From: Cellulosimicrobium sp. CUA-896
Lineage (GTDB): Bacteria; Actinomycetota; Actinomycetes; Actinomycetales; Cellulomonadaceae
Length of the DNA: 64,000 nucleotides
Assembly: GCF_001942335.1 (NCBI RefSeq)
Contig: NZ_MKKH01000022.1
Location: forward strand, 1-64,000
Reading direction: 5' to 3'
The notes under the pieces: model-generated
What the model saw: the letters and a program-made list of their open reading frames with translations, nothing else
What the model was told of the DNA's origin: nothing
Database searches by the model: none
Program-made: the position numbers and the translations under genes
Shown here: one piece after another, positions 13,429 to 24,942 of the stretch
Layout of the letters: the number at the start of each line of letters is the position of its first letter
How positions within the stretch are numbered: position 1 is the stretch's first letter

Positions 13429-14672
13429 TCAGCTCTCCTTGGTGGTCTGCTCGGCGGCCGCGGCGGCCACGTCCGCGCCGGACGCGGCGCGCGAGGTCAT
13501 CAGCTCGACGAAGCGGTCGAAGAGGTACGCGGCGTCGTGGGGGCCGGCCGCGGCCTCGGGGTGGTACTGGACGGAGAAGGCCGGCAGGTCGAGGCACTCG
13601 AGCCCTTCGACGACCTGGTCGTTGAGCCCCACGTGGGAGACGACGACGCGTCCGTAGCGGCCGCCGTCGTGGGGCGCGGTGGACTCGGCACCGACGGGCG
13701 CGTCGACCGCGAACCCGTGGTTGTGCGCCGTGACCTCCACCTTGCCGGTGCGACGGTCCATCACCGGCTGGTTGATGCCGCGGTGGCCGTAGGCGAGCTT
13801 GTACGTGCCGTAGCCGAGGGCGCGGCCGAGGATCTGGTTGCCGAAGCAGATGCCGAAGAACGGCGTGCGGCGGTCGAGCACGCCGCGCAGCAGCTCCACC
13901 TCGTGCGTCGCCGCGGCGGGGTCGCCCGGGCCGTTGGAGAAGAACACGCCGTCGGGCGCGAGCGCGTCGATCTCCTCGGCGGTCGTGGTCGCGGGCACGA
14001 CGTGCACGCGCACGCCGCGCTCGGCGAGACGCTGCGGCGTCATGGACTTGATGCCGAGGTCGACGGCCACCACGGTCGCGACCGGCGTCCCGTCGGGCGC
14101 GGAGCCCTCGACCGGCTCGACGACGTACGCCTCGCCCGTGCTCACCTCGCGCGCCAGGTCCGCGCCGGACATGGCGGGGGCGTCCTTCACCTCGGCCACG
14201 AGGTCCTCGACGGTGCGGGGACGGCCGTCGCGCAGCAGCGCCTCGCCGGAGAAGATGCCACCGCGCATGACGCCGAGCTCGCGCAGGTGCCGGGTGAGGG
14301 CGCGCGTGTCGACGTCGCTGATGCCGACCACGCCCTGCGCGGCGAGCTCGTCGTCGAGCGAGCGGCGCGAGCGCCAGCTCGACGGGCGCCGCGCGGGGTC
14401 GCGGACCACGTACCCGGCGACCCAGATCCGCCGCGACTCGGGGTCCTCGTCGTTGACGCCGGTGTTGCCGATGTGCGGCGCCGTCATGACGACGATCTGG
14501 CGGTGGTAGGACGGGTCGGTGAGCGTCTCCTGGTAGCCGGTCATGCCGGTGTTGAAGACGATCTCGCCGACGGTCGTGCCGCGGGCGCGTAGGCGCGGCC
14601 GTCCTGCACCGTGCCGTCCTCGAGGACGAGCAGGGCCCGGTCGGCCGTGGTGGTGGTCGCTGTGCTGGTCAC
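13429..14672 (-). CDS. carA: Carbamoyl-phosphate synthase small subunit; frameshifted near N terminus
   Basis: Glutaminase partner of CarB. The N-terminal domain starts [21 protein letters not shown] one-base loss near 14590 separates GRAY from the following (G/A)[14 protein letters not shown]. The rest is normal: [19 protein letters not shown], then the class I amidotransferase domain with the nucleophile Cys in [16 protein letters not shown] and the His-Glu pair in [11 protein letters not shown]. Repaired length 414 residues. The GTG start overlaps the upstream stop as GTGA. Confidence 0.95.
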
Positions 14673-15370
14673 TGGGCTTCCTTGTCGTTCGGGGCGGCGT
14701 CCGGGCCGGGGTCGTGGGAGGAGGGCCGGCCGCCCGGGTCTGCGGGGGCGTCGGTGGCGCCGTCGGGCGCCGTGGTTCGTCGCTCCGCGAGGTCGCGGAC
14801 CGCCTCGAGCAGGCGGGGCACGTCGTGGTCGTGGCGGGGCATCAGTCCCGTGTCGAGCCGCACGGGCTCCGGCGTCGCGCGGGCCGCGGACGGTCCCGTC
14901 CCGTCCGCCGTCCCGGGATCGCCGGGCACGGGATCGCCGGGCACGGCGTCGCCGGCCACCGCCCAGGTGACGACGACGATCGCGTCCTTGCCGACGAACT
15001 TGCCCGCCATGCCCGGCGTGAGGGCACCGCCGAGCACGGCCGGGGCCGGGACCCACAGGTCCGGCGCACCGGTCCGCGCGGCGTGCAGCCCCGCCTCGTG
15101 GACCGTCACGACGGCGCGCGACCGGTCGCCCAGGCCGTGCGCGCCGACACGCGCGAGCCAGTCGCCGGCGAGGGTGCTCGACACGTAGAGCGCGTCGAGC
15201 GGGCCGAGGACGACGGGGCCGCGCGCGTCGGCCGCGGGCACGGACGGCGGGACCGGCACGATGCCGGCGGAGCGCCCCGCGAGCCGACGGCGGCCCGTGA
15301 GGACGAGCACGAGGAGCGCGACGCCGAGGACGACCCAGATGCCGACGGCGACGGGCTGGGGCAGGTTCAC
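14669..15370 (-). CDS. Single-pass membrane protein with PH-like domain (Rv1382 position)
   Basis: A 233-residue protein with one N-terminal transmembrane helix (about 7-25, [18 protein letters not shown]) and a cytosolic beta-rich domain ([20 protein letters not shown] ... [14 protein letters not shown]). The C-terminal tail is disordered and rich in Asp, Pro and Gly, with a short GDPVPGDPG repeat. Actinobacterial pyr operons commonly carry a membrane protein exactly here, between pyrC and carA. The function is unknown. It overlaps both neighbours by 4 bp, so it is co-translated with the pyrimidine enzymes. Confidence 0.75.
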   Translation of the reverse strand: MNLPQPVAVGIWVVLGVALLVLVLTGRRRLAGRSAGIVPVPPSVPAADARGPVVLGPLDALYVSSTLAGDWLARVGAHGLGDRSRAVVTVHEAGLHAARTGAPDLWVPAPAVLGGALTPGMAGKFVGKDAIVVVTWAVAGDAVPGDPVPGDPGTADGTGPSAARATPEPVRLDTGLMPRHDHDVPRLLEAVRDLAERRTTAPDGATDAPADPGGRPSSHDPGPDAAPNDKEAQ

Positions 15371-16705
15371 GCGCCGACCCCCTGGCGGGCGACCGGTGCG
15401 CCGTCGAGCACGGTGGCGCGGCCGCGCAGGAACGTCGCGACGACGCGTCCCGGCAGCTCGCGGTCGCGGAACGGGGTGTTGGTGGACGCCGTGGCCTGGG
15501 CGGCGCCGTCGACGACGCGGCGCGCGGCCGGGTCGACGAGCGTCACGTTCGCGGGCTCGCCCACCGCCAGCGGGCGGCCCTGCGCCGTCGGGCCGGTGTC
15601 GATGCGGCCGATGCGCGCGGGGTTCGCCGACAGCACCCGCGCGACGTCGGCCCACGTCATGCGGCCGGTGTCGACCATCGTCTCCTGCACGACGCTCAGC
15701 GCGGTCTCGAGACCGGTCATGCCGAACGCGGCCGCCGCCCACTCGCAGTCCTTGTCCTCGACGGGGTGCGGGGCGTGGTCGGTCGCCACGATGTCGATGG
15801 TGCCGTCGGCGAGGCCGGCGCGCACCGCCTCGACGTCGGCCGCGGTGCGCAGCGGCGGGTTGACCTTGAACGTCGGGTCGTAGCCGCGCGCGAGCTCGTC
15901 GGTGAGGACGAGGTGGTGCGGCGTGACCTCGGCGGTGACGTCGATGCCGCGGCCTTGGCCCACCGCACGATCTCGACCGAGCCCGCGGTCGACAGGTGGC
16001 ACACGTGGAGGCGCGAGCCGACGTGCTCGGCGAGCAGCACGTCGCGGGCGATGATCGCCTCCTCGGCGACGGCGGGCCAGCCCGCGAGCCCGAGCTCGGC
16101 GGACACGACGCCCTCGTTCATCTGCGCGCCCTCGGTCAGGCGCGGCTCCTGCGCGTGCTGGGCGACGACGCCGTCGAACGCCTTGACGTACTCCAGGGCG
16201 CGCCGCATGAGGATCGGGTCGGCGACGCACTTGCCGTCGTCGGAGAAGACGCGCACGCGCGCCGCGGAGTCGGCCATCGCGCCGAGCTCGGCGAGCTGCT
16301 CCCCCGCGAGCCCCACGGACACCGCGCCGACGGGGTGGACGTCGGCCCAGCCGGCGTCGCGCCCGAGGCGCCACACCTGCTCGACGACGCCCGCGGTGTC
16401 GGCGACCGGCGTCGTGTTCGCCATCGCGTGCACGGCCGTGAAGCCGCCGACGGCGGCCGCGCGCGTGCCGGACTCGACGGTCTCGGCGTCCTCGCGCCCG
16501 GGCTCGCGCAGGTGGGTGTGCAGGTCGACGAGGCCGGGCAGCGCCACGAGGCCGGTCGCGTCGACGACGACGGCGTCGTCGGCCGCCCGCGAGGCGCCCA
16601 CCGGGGCGATCTCGGCGACGACCCCGTCCGTGAGGACGAGGTCGACCGGGTCCCCGTCGAGGGGCCGCGCCCCGCGCAGGACGTACGTGCTGGTTGCGGC
16701 GCTGC

Positions 16706-16709
<4 letters not shown>
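15367..16709 (-). CDS. pyrC: Dihydroorotase; frameshifted
   Basis: Cyclises carbamoyl aspartate to dihydroorotate. Type I amidohydrolase: the metal site HTHLREPG is in [20 protein letters not shown], further metal ligands lie in the [10 protein letters not shown] and TPHHLVLTD segments, and the catalytic Asp in [14 protein letters not shown] one-base loss near 15952-15957 splits VRWAKA from [13 protein letters not shown]. Repaired length 447 residues. GTG start at 16709, overlapping the pyrB stop as GTGA. Confidence 0.95.
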
Positions 16710-18613
<1,904 letters not shown>

Positions 18614-18625
18614 TCACAGACGGCG

Positions 18626-18660
18626 GACGCGGCGTCGGTCGCAGCGACCGACGCCGCGTC
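18626..18660 (-). terminator. Perfect 16-bp hairpin between nusB and pyrR
   Basis: Arms 18626-18641 and 18645-18660 (right arm CGACCGACGCCGCGTC) are perfect inverted repeats around a 3-nt CAG loop. Placed 50 bp after the nusB stop and before the pyrR leader, it should end nusB/efp transcription. It is symmetrical, so it could work in either direction. Confidence 0.65.
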
Positions 18661-18671
18661 GTGCGTGGCGG

Positions 18672-18700
18672 GACCGCCCCGGCCCGGGGCCGGGGCGGTC
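18672..18700 (-). terminator. Second perfect 13-bp hairpin after nusB
   Basis: Arms GACCGCCCCGGCC (18672-18684) and GGCCGGGGCGGTC (18688-18700) with a 3-nt loop, starting 9 bp past the nusB stop. Together with the hairpin at 18626-18660 it forms a tandem terminator that insulates the pyr operon from nusB. Confidence 0.6.
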
Positions 18701-18708
18701 GGGGGCGG

Positions 18709-19128
18709 TCAGGCCGTGATCGTCGGCTTCATCTCGACGATGCGCGCCAGGAGCCCGTTGACGAACGACGGCGAGTCGTCCGTCGACAGCGACCGGGCGA
18801 GGTCGACCGCCTCGTCCACGGCGACGACGTCGGGCACGTCGTCGTTGAAGAGGATCTCCCAGCCGCCGATGCGCAGCAGCGCCCGGTCGACGGCGGGCAT
18901 GCGCTCGAGCGTCCAGCCGTGCGAGTACGTCTCGAGCAGCTCGTCGATGCGGTCGCGGTGCGCGAGGACGCCCTCGACGATGTCGACCGCGTACTGCGGC
19001 ACGGCGGACTGCGCGACGCCCGGGTCGGCGACCCGCTCCGCGAGCAGCGTCGTGGGGTCCACCTGGCGCTGCTCCGCCTCGAAGAGGACGTCGAGCGCGC
19101 GCTTGCGCGCCTTGGTGCGTGCGGCCAT
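18709..19128 (-). CDS. nusB: Transcription antitermination factor NusB
   Basis: An all-helical RNA-binding protein of the rRNA antitermination complex; it binds boxA with NusE/S10. The 139 residues start [20 protein letters not shown], the signature arginine-rich N terminus. Conserved core segments are [40 protein letters not shown] and [11 protein letters not shown] start 19 bp after the efp stop. Intact. Confidence 0.96.
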   Translation of the reverse strand: MAARTKARKRALDVLFEAEQRQVDPTTLLAERVADPGVAQSAVPQYAVDIVEGVLAHRDRIDELLETYSHGWTLERMPAVDRALLRIGGWEILFNDDVPDVVAVDEAVDLARSLSTDDSPSFVNGLLARIVEMKPTITA

Positions 19129-19147
19129 GTGCGTGACGCCCGGCCCG

Positions 19148-19710
19148 TCAGTCGTTGACGCGGCGAGGTACGACCCGTCGCGCGTGTCGACCTTGACCTT
19201 GGTGCCCTGCTCGAGGAACAGCGGGACCTGGATCTGCGCGCCCGTCTCGAGCGTGGCGGGCTTGGTGCCGCCGGTCGAGCGGTCGCCCTGCAGGCCCGGC
19301 TCGGTGTAGGTGATCTCCAGCACCACGGACGCGGGCAGCTCGACGTACAGCGGCTGCCCGTCGTTCGAGGCGACGAGGACGTTCTGGCTCTCGAGGAGGT
19401 AGTCCTTCGCGTCGCCGACGACCTCCGGCGGGACGGTGATCTGGTCGTACGTGGACGTGTCCATGAACACGTAGTCGGTGCCGTCCATGTACAGGTACTG
19501 GAAGTCGCGGCGGTCCACGTTGGCCGTCTCGATCTTGATGCCGGCGTTGAAGGTCTTGTCCACCGTCTTGCCGGTGAGGACGTTCTTGATCTTCGTGCGG
19601 ACGAACGCGCCACCCTTGCCGGGCTTGACGTGCTGGAACTCGATGACGCTCCACAGCTGGCCGTCGATCCGGAGCACGGTGCCGTTCTTGATGTCGTTGG
19701 TCGTCGCCAC
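19148..19710 (-). CDS. efp: Elongation factor P; frameshifted at C terminus
   Basis: Relieves ribosome stalling at polyproline stretches. The three-domain protein starts [20 protein letters not shown]. The loop that enters the peptidyl-transferase centre is [15 protein letters not shown] (about 30-44), with the conserved Lys. OB domains follow ([33 protein letters not shown]). A one-base loss near 19164 hides the normal end DGSYL(G)RVND-stop and lets the frame run on into nusB. Repaired length 187 residues, the family norm. GTG start at 19710. Confidence 0.95.
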
Positions 19711-19810
19711 GGTGGTCTTCCTGTCGAAGGGGTCGTCGGGGGCGTCCGCGCGCCCGGCCGCCCGAGCCCTCGGTCGAGGCCGGTCGACCGGCGAACGGGC
19801 CTCGTCGAGT

Positions 19811-20261
19811 CTACCGGAGGGCGCCGAGCGCGGCGTCGGCGACCACCCCGACCGTCGCGGCCCACGACATCGACGCGAGCGTGCCCACGACGAACCGCTC
19901 CGACGCGACCGGGTGCTCGCGCAGCTCGGGGTAGCGGCCCAGCCCCTTGATCGCGACGACGAACGCGATCCCGGACGGGTACCCGGCGAGCAGGCACCCG
20001 GTGATCGCGAAGCGCTCGAGGAACCCGATCCACGTGCCGCCGCGCAGCGCGCGGACCGCCTCCGTCCCGATCGTCCCCGTGCTCGGCGGTGGCGGCACCG
20101 GCACCGAGGCCGGGTCGGCGGCGGGGCGCGCCCCGGCGCCCGGGCCGGGCGGCCGCGCGCAGCACGCCCTGCGTCACGGGCGCGCCCACGAGCACGCTGA
20201 GCCCGACGGCCACCACCCACACCGCGACGGTCAGCACCACCGTGACCGGGTCGATCGTCAT
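19811..20261 (-). CDS. Small multi-pass membrane protein paired with satD; frameshifted
   Basis: About 150 residues after repair. The N-terminal helix [19 protein letters not shown] is followed by a Pro/Gly/Arg-rich linker where two bases appear lost (20110-20160). Then come [37 protein letters not shown] and [19 protein letters not shown]. The GFLER...[11 protein letters not shown]...VGTLAS pattern resembles the C-terminal membrane segment of DUF3307-type proteins, which are often encoded beside satD in other phyla; this is from memory and not tested. The start overlaps the satD stop as ATGA. Confidence 0.55.
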
Positions 20262-20863
20262 GCGTCGCTCTCCCCCAGCAGTCTCGCGACGACGGGTCGC
20301 ACCGCCGTCTCCTCCGGCCAGAGCGCGGAGCGCAGCCTCTGGCTCACCGCCTGCTCGGTCACGCCGAGCCGGCGTGCCACATCCTTCTGCGTGCCGCCGA
20401 CATCCGCGAGCGCGTCGACCGCCTCCCAGCCGGGTTCGGTGCGGCGCGCGGCGACGGCCGCGAGCAGGCGCAGGAGGGCCTCGACCTCCTCGGAGCGGCC
20501 GGGCGGACCGCCCCGCACGGCGACGGGCGCGGTCGCGGCCCGGGACTTGGCCTGCTCGACCGCGTCCCGCGCGCGGACGAAGGCCTCGCCCGAGGCCTCC
20601 CTCGACGCGCGCGGCAGCGGCTCGTCGACGGGCCCGACGCCGAGTCCGACGCTCCACCCGCCGTCACGCAGCAGGTCGAGCACGAGGTCGACGACCGTCG
20701 CCGGGTCGTCGAGCACGCCCTGCACCTCGTCGCCGACCGTGCGGTCGAAGCCGACGACGACGCCCGGCCGGTCCGCGAGGAGGGCGCGCAGGTGCTGCAG
20801 GAGCTCCGGGACGCGGTCGGGCTGCCCGGTGCTCCCCCGCTGGTCGACGGTGAGGACGAACAT
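20258..20863 (-). CDS. SatD-family protein with C-terminal helix-turn-helix
   Basis: A 201-residue protein. The N-terminal region [20 protein letters not shown]...[20 protein letters not shown] matches the SatD family, named after a Streptococcus mutans acid-tolerance gene; its biochemical role is unclear. The C-terminal part [20 protein letters not shown] is a clear sigma-like or MarR-like helix-turn-helix, so it probably binds DNA. The ATG is 6 nt from a -10 hexamer inside an array of TTGATC half-sites, which points to autoregulation. It is co-transcribed with the downstream membrane protein. Confidence 0.65.
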   Translation of the reverse strand: MFVLTVDQRGSTGQPDRVPELLQHLRALLADRPGVVVGFDRTVGDEVQGVLDDPATVVDLVLDLLRDGGWSVGLGVGPVDEPLPRASREASGEAFVRARDAVEQAKSRAATAPVAVRGGPPGRSEEVEALLRLLAAVAARRTEPGWEAVDALADVGGTQKDVARRLGVTEQAVSQRLRSALWPEETAVRPVVARLLGESDA

Positions 20864-20865
20864 GC

Positions 20866-20928
20866 ATCAAGGCTAGAGCCTTGATCGGGCCTGATCAAGC
20901 CCAGAAGCTTGATCAGGCTCGATCAAGG
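20866..20928 (-). promoter_or_regulatory. satD promoter with arrayed TTGATC operator half-sites
   Basis: The 80-bp gap before satD holds TTGATC at 20881-20886 and 20909-20914 and its complement GATCAA at 20893-20898 and 20921-20926, plus a partial ATCAA at 20866-20870. They build a 9-bp-arm palindrome (20866-20885) and a perfect 12-bp inverted repeat, GCCTGATCAAGC (20889-20900) with GCTTGATCAGGC (20907-20918). The -10 TAGCCT (20870-20875) sits inside the first palindrome. A repressor bound here would block RNA polymerase. SatD itself is the obvious candidate. Confidence 0.65.
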
Positions 20929-20942
20929 TCATCGGCACGAAC

Positions 20943-21407
20943 TCAGGCAGCACCCGGCGCGCCGCCTCCCAGGCGCGCCGCGAGCGCCTGCAGGGCCAGG
21001 CGGTAGGAGTCGACGCCGAACCCGGCGACGGTGCCCGTCGCGACGGCACCGACGACCGAGTGGCTGCGGAAGGCCTCGCGCGCGGCGGGGTTGCTCAGGT
21101 GCACCTCGACGAGGAGCAGGCCGGCGGTGGTGACCTGCGCCGCGGCGTCGCGCACGGCGTAGGAGTAGTGCGTGAAGGCGGCCGGGTTGAGCACCACGTG
21201 CGCACGGGTGTCCACGGCCTCGTGGAGCCAGGACAGGAGCTCGGCCTCGTCGTCGGTCTGGCGGACGTCGACGTCGAGGGAGAGCTCGGCGCCCCACCCC
21301 GTCGTGGCGGAGCGCAGGTCCTCGAGCGTCGCGGCGCCGTAGATCTCCGGCTCGCGCACGCCGAGCCGGCCGAGGTTGGGTCCGTTGAGGACGAGCACGC
21401 GTTCCAT
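20943..21407 (-). CDS. aroQ: 3-dehydroquinate dehydratase, type II
   Basis: Third shikimate step. The 154 residues are the type II length. Signatures: VLVLNGPNLGRLGVREPEIY (catalytic Tyr at the end of the lid), the catalytic His in NPAAFTHYSYAVRDA, and VEVHLSNPAAREAFR for substrate binding. ATG start at 21407 with a -10 hexamer 8 nt upstream, so probably leaderless. It is separated from aroB/aroK/aroC by two unrelated genes, the GDPD and deacetylase-like genes. Confidence 0.95.
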   Translation of the reverse strand: MERVLVLNGPNLGRLGVREPEIYGAATLEDLRSATTGWGAELSLDVDVRQTDDEAELLSWLHEAVDTRAHVVLNPAAFTHYSYAVRDAAAQVTTAGLLLVEVHLSNPAAREAFRSHSVVGAVATGTVAGFGVDSYRLALQALAARLGGGAPGAA

Positions 21408-21415
21408 GACGCCCG

Positions 21416-21421
21416 ACCCTA
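21416..21421 (-). promoter_or_regulatory. -10 hexamer TAGGGT of leaderless aroQ
   Basis: TAGGGT on the minus strand, 8 nt before the aroQ ATG. The remaining divergent spacer to 21536 shows nothing else recognisable except the GGAGG of the plus-strand gene. Confidence 0.45.
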
Positions 21422-21536
21422 GCGTCGACGCGGTGAGGGGGTGCACGCGGTCCGACGTCCGGGCGCCGGCAGCCGCGCGGCGCGTGCCGGCGCCCGACGG
21501 CGCGACAGGAGCGCGGGCAGGGCGCACCCTGGAGGT

Positions 21537-22352
21537 GTGACGACCGCGACGCACGCGCACGCCGGGCCGCATCACCCGTACCTCGACCCGCCGGGCGGGT
21601 TCGTGGCGCTGGCGCACCGGGGGTTCTCGGTGGATGGGCTGGAGAACTCCCTGGCGGCGTTCGGCGCCGCGGTGGACCTCGGCTTCCGGTACGTGGAGAC
21701 GGACGCGCACGCGACGGCGGACGGCGTCGCGGTCGCGCTGCACGACGCGACGCTCGACCGCACGACCGACGGGTCGGGCGCGATCTCCGCGCTGCCCTGG
21801 CGGCGCGTGCGCGGCGCCCGCATCGGTGGCGTCGAGCCCGTCCCGCAGCTCGAGGACGTGCTGGGCACGTGGCCCGGCCTGCGGGTGAACGTCGACGTGA
21901 AGGCGGCCGCCGCGGTCGGACCTGTGGCGGCGGCGATCGAGCGCACGCGAGCGCACGACCGCGTGTGCGTGACGTCGTTCTCGGCCCGGCGTCGGCGCGC
22001 GACCCTGGCGCGGCTCTCGCGGCGCGTGGCGACGTCGGCCGGCCGGCCGGAGGTCGTGGCCGCGGTGCTGGGCGCGCGGTCGGGCAGAGGCGGGGTGCGC
22101 GCCGTCCGCGGGGCGCTGCGCGGCGTGGACTGCGTCCAGGTGCCCGAGCAGCAGGGGGTCGTGCGGGTGGTCGACGCGCGGTTCGTCGACGCGGTGCACG
22201 CGGCGGGGCGCCAGGTGCACGTGTGGACCGTGAACGAGCAGGCCGACATGGAACGGCTCCTGGACCTGGGCGTCGACGGGCTGGTCACCGACCGCGCCGA
22301 CGTGCTGCGCGCGGTCCTCGTGCGACGAGGGCTGTGGCGCGGCGCCGTGTGA
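21537..22352 (+). CDS. Glycerophosphodiester phosphodiesterase
   Basis: Hydrolyses glycerophosphodiesters to glycerol 3-phosphate and an alcohol. A TIM-barrel GDPD of 271 residues with the signature HRGFSVDGLENSLAAFGAAV (catalytic His, Arg and metal-binding Glu), VETDAHATADG, and the second catalytic His in VALHDATLDRTTDG. It ends HVWTVNEQADMERLLDLGVDG, typical of the family. No signal peptide, so cytosolic. GTG start at 21537 directly after GGAGGT. Intact. Confidence 0.93.
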   Translation: MTTATHAHAGPHHPYLDPPGGFVALAHRGFSVDGLENSLAAFGAAVDLGFRYVETDAHATADGVAVALHDATLDRTTDGSGAISALPWRRVRGARIGGVEPVPQLEDVLGTWPGLRVNVDVKAAAAVGPVAAAIERTRAHDRVCVTSFSARRRRATLARLSRRVATSAGRPEVVAAVLGARSGRGGVRAVRGALRGVDCVQVPEQQGVVRVVDARFVDAVHAAGRQVHVWTVNEQADMERLLDLGVDGLVTDRADVLRAVLVRRGLWRGAV

Positions 22353-22368
22353 TCGCCGCCGGGGCCGC

Positions 22369-23636
22369 TCAGGAGACCGGCGCGCGGCCCTGCAGCTCCG
22401 CGAGCACCGCGGGGTCCTGCCGCTCGAGCCACGCGACGACGTCGGAGTACGTGGCGCACACCGTCCCCTCGTCGTCGCACACCTCGAGCATGAAGTCGCG
22501 CGCCGCGGGGTTGAACGCGTTCCCGCTCCACCGGTTGAAGTGGTTGGCCACGACGACCGGCGCGCGGTTGCCGTCGCGCGCGACGGCGTACATGTGGCGG
22601 TACGTGTCGAGCGTGCCGGCGCGCAGCGCGTCGGCGGCCCCGGGATCGTCGGTGCCGCCGTTGGCCTTGACCCAGAAGTTGTAGTCCATCGCCAGCACGG
22701 TGCCGAACGCCGGGGACTGCACGGTCGGGACCGGGAACTGCCACACCCCGTCCTCGACGCGGGGCCACGCCATGCCGGCCGCGACCTTCGACGAGTCGTA
22801 GGTGAGCCCGTGGGTGGCCCACGCCTGGGCGATCTCGGGCCACACGCCCTCGAGGCACGGCGTGCGTCCACCCTGGACGTCCTCGCGCTGCACCACGAGC
22901 TCGGGGGCGTCCTCGATCCGGTTGATGGCGTCCCACTCGGCGAGGAACGTGAAGAACTGGTCGAGCTCGGCGTCCCAGCCGGCCGCCGTCCACTGGTTGC
23001 CTCCGGGCGGGTTGTCCGAGCAGAAGTGCCCGTTGTAGTGGGTGCCGATCTCGTGCCCCCGCGCGTACGCCTCGTTGAGGTCGTGGACCAGCTGCACGAC
23101 CGTCTCCGGGACCCGCCGAACCCGACCGACGCCCGGCCCGGCGCGTGGCCCGGCCCGGTGTACGCGTCCCGGTGCTCGTCGGTGAGCAGGTAGGTGCCGG
23201 TGAGGAAGCCGGTGAACCGCGCGTCGACCTGGTCGGCCGCGCTCATGAACTCGTGCCAGCGGTCGTGCCAGCCGGCGCCGTCGAACGAGAAGAGGACGAA
23301 CTGCGGCGGCTGCTCGCCCGGCGCGAGACGCGTCAGGGGCACGTTGGTCTCCGCACGCGGTGGTGCCGTGGGCGCGGGTGCGGGAGGCGGCGGGGGCGCG
23401 GACGTCGGCGCCGGTGCGTCCCCGGTCAGCGCGGCGGTGACGGCTCCCGCGCCGGGCGACATCCCGGGGGCGCGCGCCGGCGTGGGCGTGCACGCCCCCA
23501 CCGCCAGCGCGACGCCGGCGGTCACGAGGACGGCCCCGACGCGGCGCCGTCCGGGCCGCGCACGTCCCCGTGCCTGCCGCGGCACGCGCGGCCGCGTCCC
23601 GTCCTGCCCGGACCTGCTCGTGCTCGTCGCGTCCAT
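22369..23636 (-). CDS. Exported polysaccharide-deacetylase-like lipoprotein; frameshifted
   Basis: About 422 residues after repair of a one-base loss near 23115 (GFGG/VPETVVQLV). An Arg-rich N region is followed by VGAVLVTAGVALAVGAC, a signal peptide with a lipobox-like VGAC, then a Pro/Ala linker. The catalytic domain starts VLFSFDGAGWHDRWHEFM and has GHEIGTHYNGHFC. These occupy the places of the NodB motifs TFDDG and H-S/T-xx-H, but the second Asp of motif 1 is replaced, so enzyme activity is uncertain. Probably an envelope-anchored carbohydrate esterase or binding protein. ATG start at 23636 with GGAGGA upstream. Confidence 0.65.
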
Positions 23637-23761
23637 CGACGGTTCCTCCGCCCGGCACCCGAGCCGATCTCGTCGGCGTCGGCCACACGCTAGCGAGGCA
23701 GGTGCGGGCGGACGGGGCGCGTGGCCCGGCGTGTCGTGATCCGGGCGGGACGCGCCGGGTG

Positions 23762-24942
23762 CTAGAGGGCGACGGGTCCGGTGCCGGTCGGCGCGTCCGC
23801 GCTGATCTCGGCGTACGCGGCGGCGAGCAGCGTCGGGTCGGGGCCCTCGAGCCGGGTGGGCCGCCCCACGCCGTCGAGCACGACGAACCGCAGGAGGTCG
23901 CCGCGGGACTTCTTGTCCCGGCGCATCGCCGACAGCAGCCGCTCCCAGCGGTCGCCCCGGTAGGTCAGCGGCAGTCCCAGGGAGCCGAGGATCGCGCGGT
24001 GCCGCTCGACGACGTCGTCGTCGAGCTTGCCGGCGAGGCGCGCGAGCTCGGCCGCGAACACCATGCCCACGGACACCGCGGCGCCGTGCCGCCACTGGTA
24101 GCGCTCGGTGAGCTCGACCGCGTGGCCCAGCGTGTGGCCGTAGTTGAGGATCTCCCGCAGGCCCGTCTCCGTGAGGTCCTCCCCCACGACGCGCGCCTTG
24201 ACCGCGACCGACCGCTCGACGAGCTCGGCGACCACGTCCCACGTCCCGGGCGTCGTCGGGCGCACGCCCCACTCCCGCAGCGCGTCGGCGTGCTCCTCCA
24301 CGAGCTCGAGGATGCGCTCGTCGGCGATGAACCCCGTCTTGACGACCTCGGCCAGACCGGCGACGAAGTCCCACCGCCCGAGCGACTCCAGGGCCGCCAG
24401 GTCGCACAGCACGCCCGCCGGCGGGTGGAACGCCCCGACGAGGTTCTTGCCCTCGGCCGTGTTGATCCCCGCCTTGCCGCCGACCGCGGCGTCGACCATC
24501 GCGAGCAGCGTGGTCGGCACGTGGACCACTTGGACGCCGCGCAGCCACGTCGCGGCGACGAACCCGCCGAGGTCCGTGGTGGCGCCGCCGCCGACCGTGA
24601 CGACCGCGTCCGAGCGCGTGAAGTCCGCCTGACCGAGGACCCCCCACAGGAACGCGGCGACCTGCGCGGTCTTCGCCTCCTCCGCGTCCGGCACCTCGGC
24701 GACGTAGGCGTCGTAGCCCGAGGCCTTGAGGTCCTCGTGGACCACCTCCGCCGTCGCGGCGAGCGCGGCGGGATGGATCACGAGGACGCGCAGCACGCGG
24801 TCGCCGAGCAGGGCGGGGAGCTCGCCGAGCAGGTGCCGCCCCACGACGACGTCGTACGGCCGGTCCCCCGGCACGCGCACGCGCGTGGCGGGCCCTGCGG
24901 GGCGGGGGCGCCGGCGGCGGGGTCGACGGGGTCGTGGGTCAC
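23762..24942 (-). CDS. aroB: 3-dehydroquinate synthase; frameshifted at extreme N terminus
   Basis: Second shikimate step, NAD- and metal-dependent. The core is intact from [17 protein letters not shown] site [40 protein letters not shown], and metal-binding His residues in [11 protein letters not shown] and the downstream [13 protein letters not shown] at 24942 overlaps the aroK stop as GTGA and gives a 20-residue Pro/Ala leader, but one base seems lost near 24905-24920. If that leader is not used, an in-frame GTG at 24880 gives the 372-residue protein without any repair. Confidence 0.94.

Noticed and set aside
14934-14955. GGGATCGCCGGGCACG repeats as a regulatory element
   Set aside because: They encode the in-frame GDPVPGDPG repeat of the PH-like membrane protein tail.
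20905-20930. Operator array read as an intrinsic terminator of aroQ-to-satD or as an integration site
   Set aside because: The half-sites are AT-containing and spaced for protein binding, they overlap a -10 hexamer, and no integrase or tRNA is nearby.
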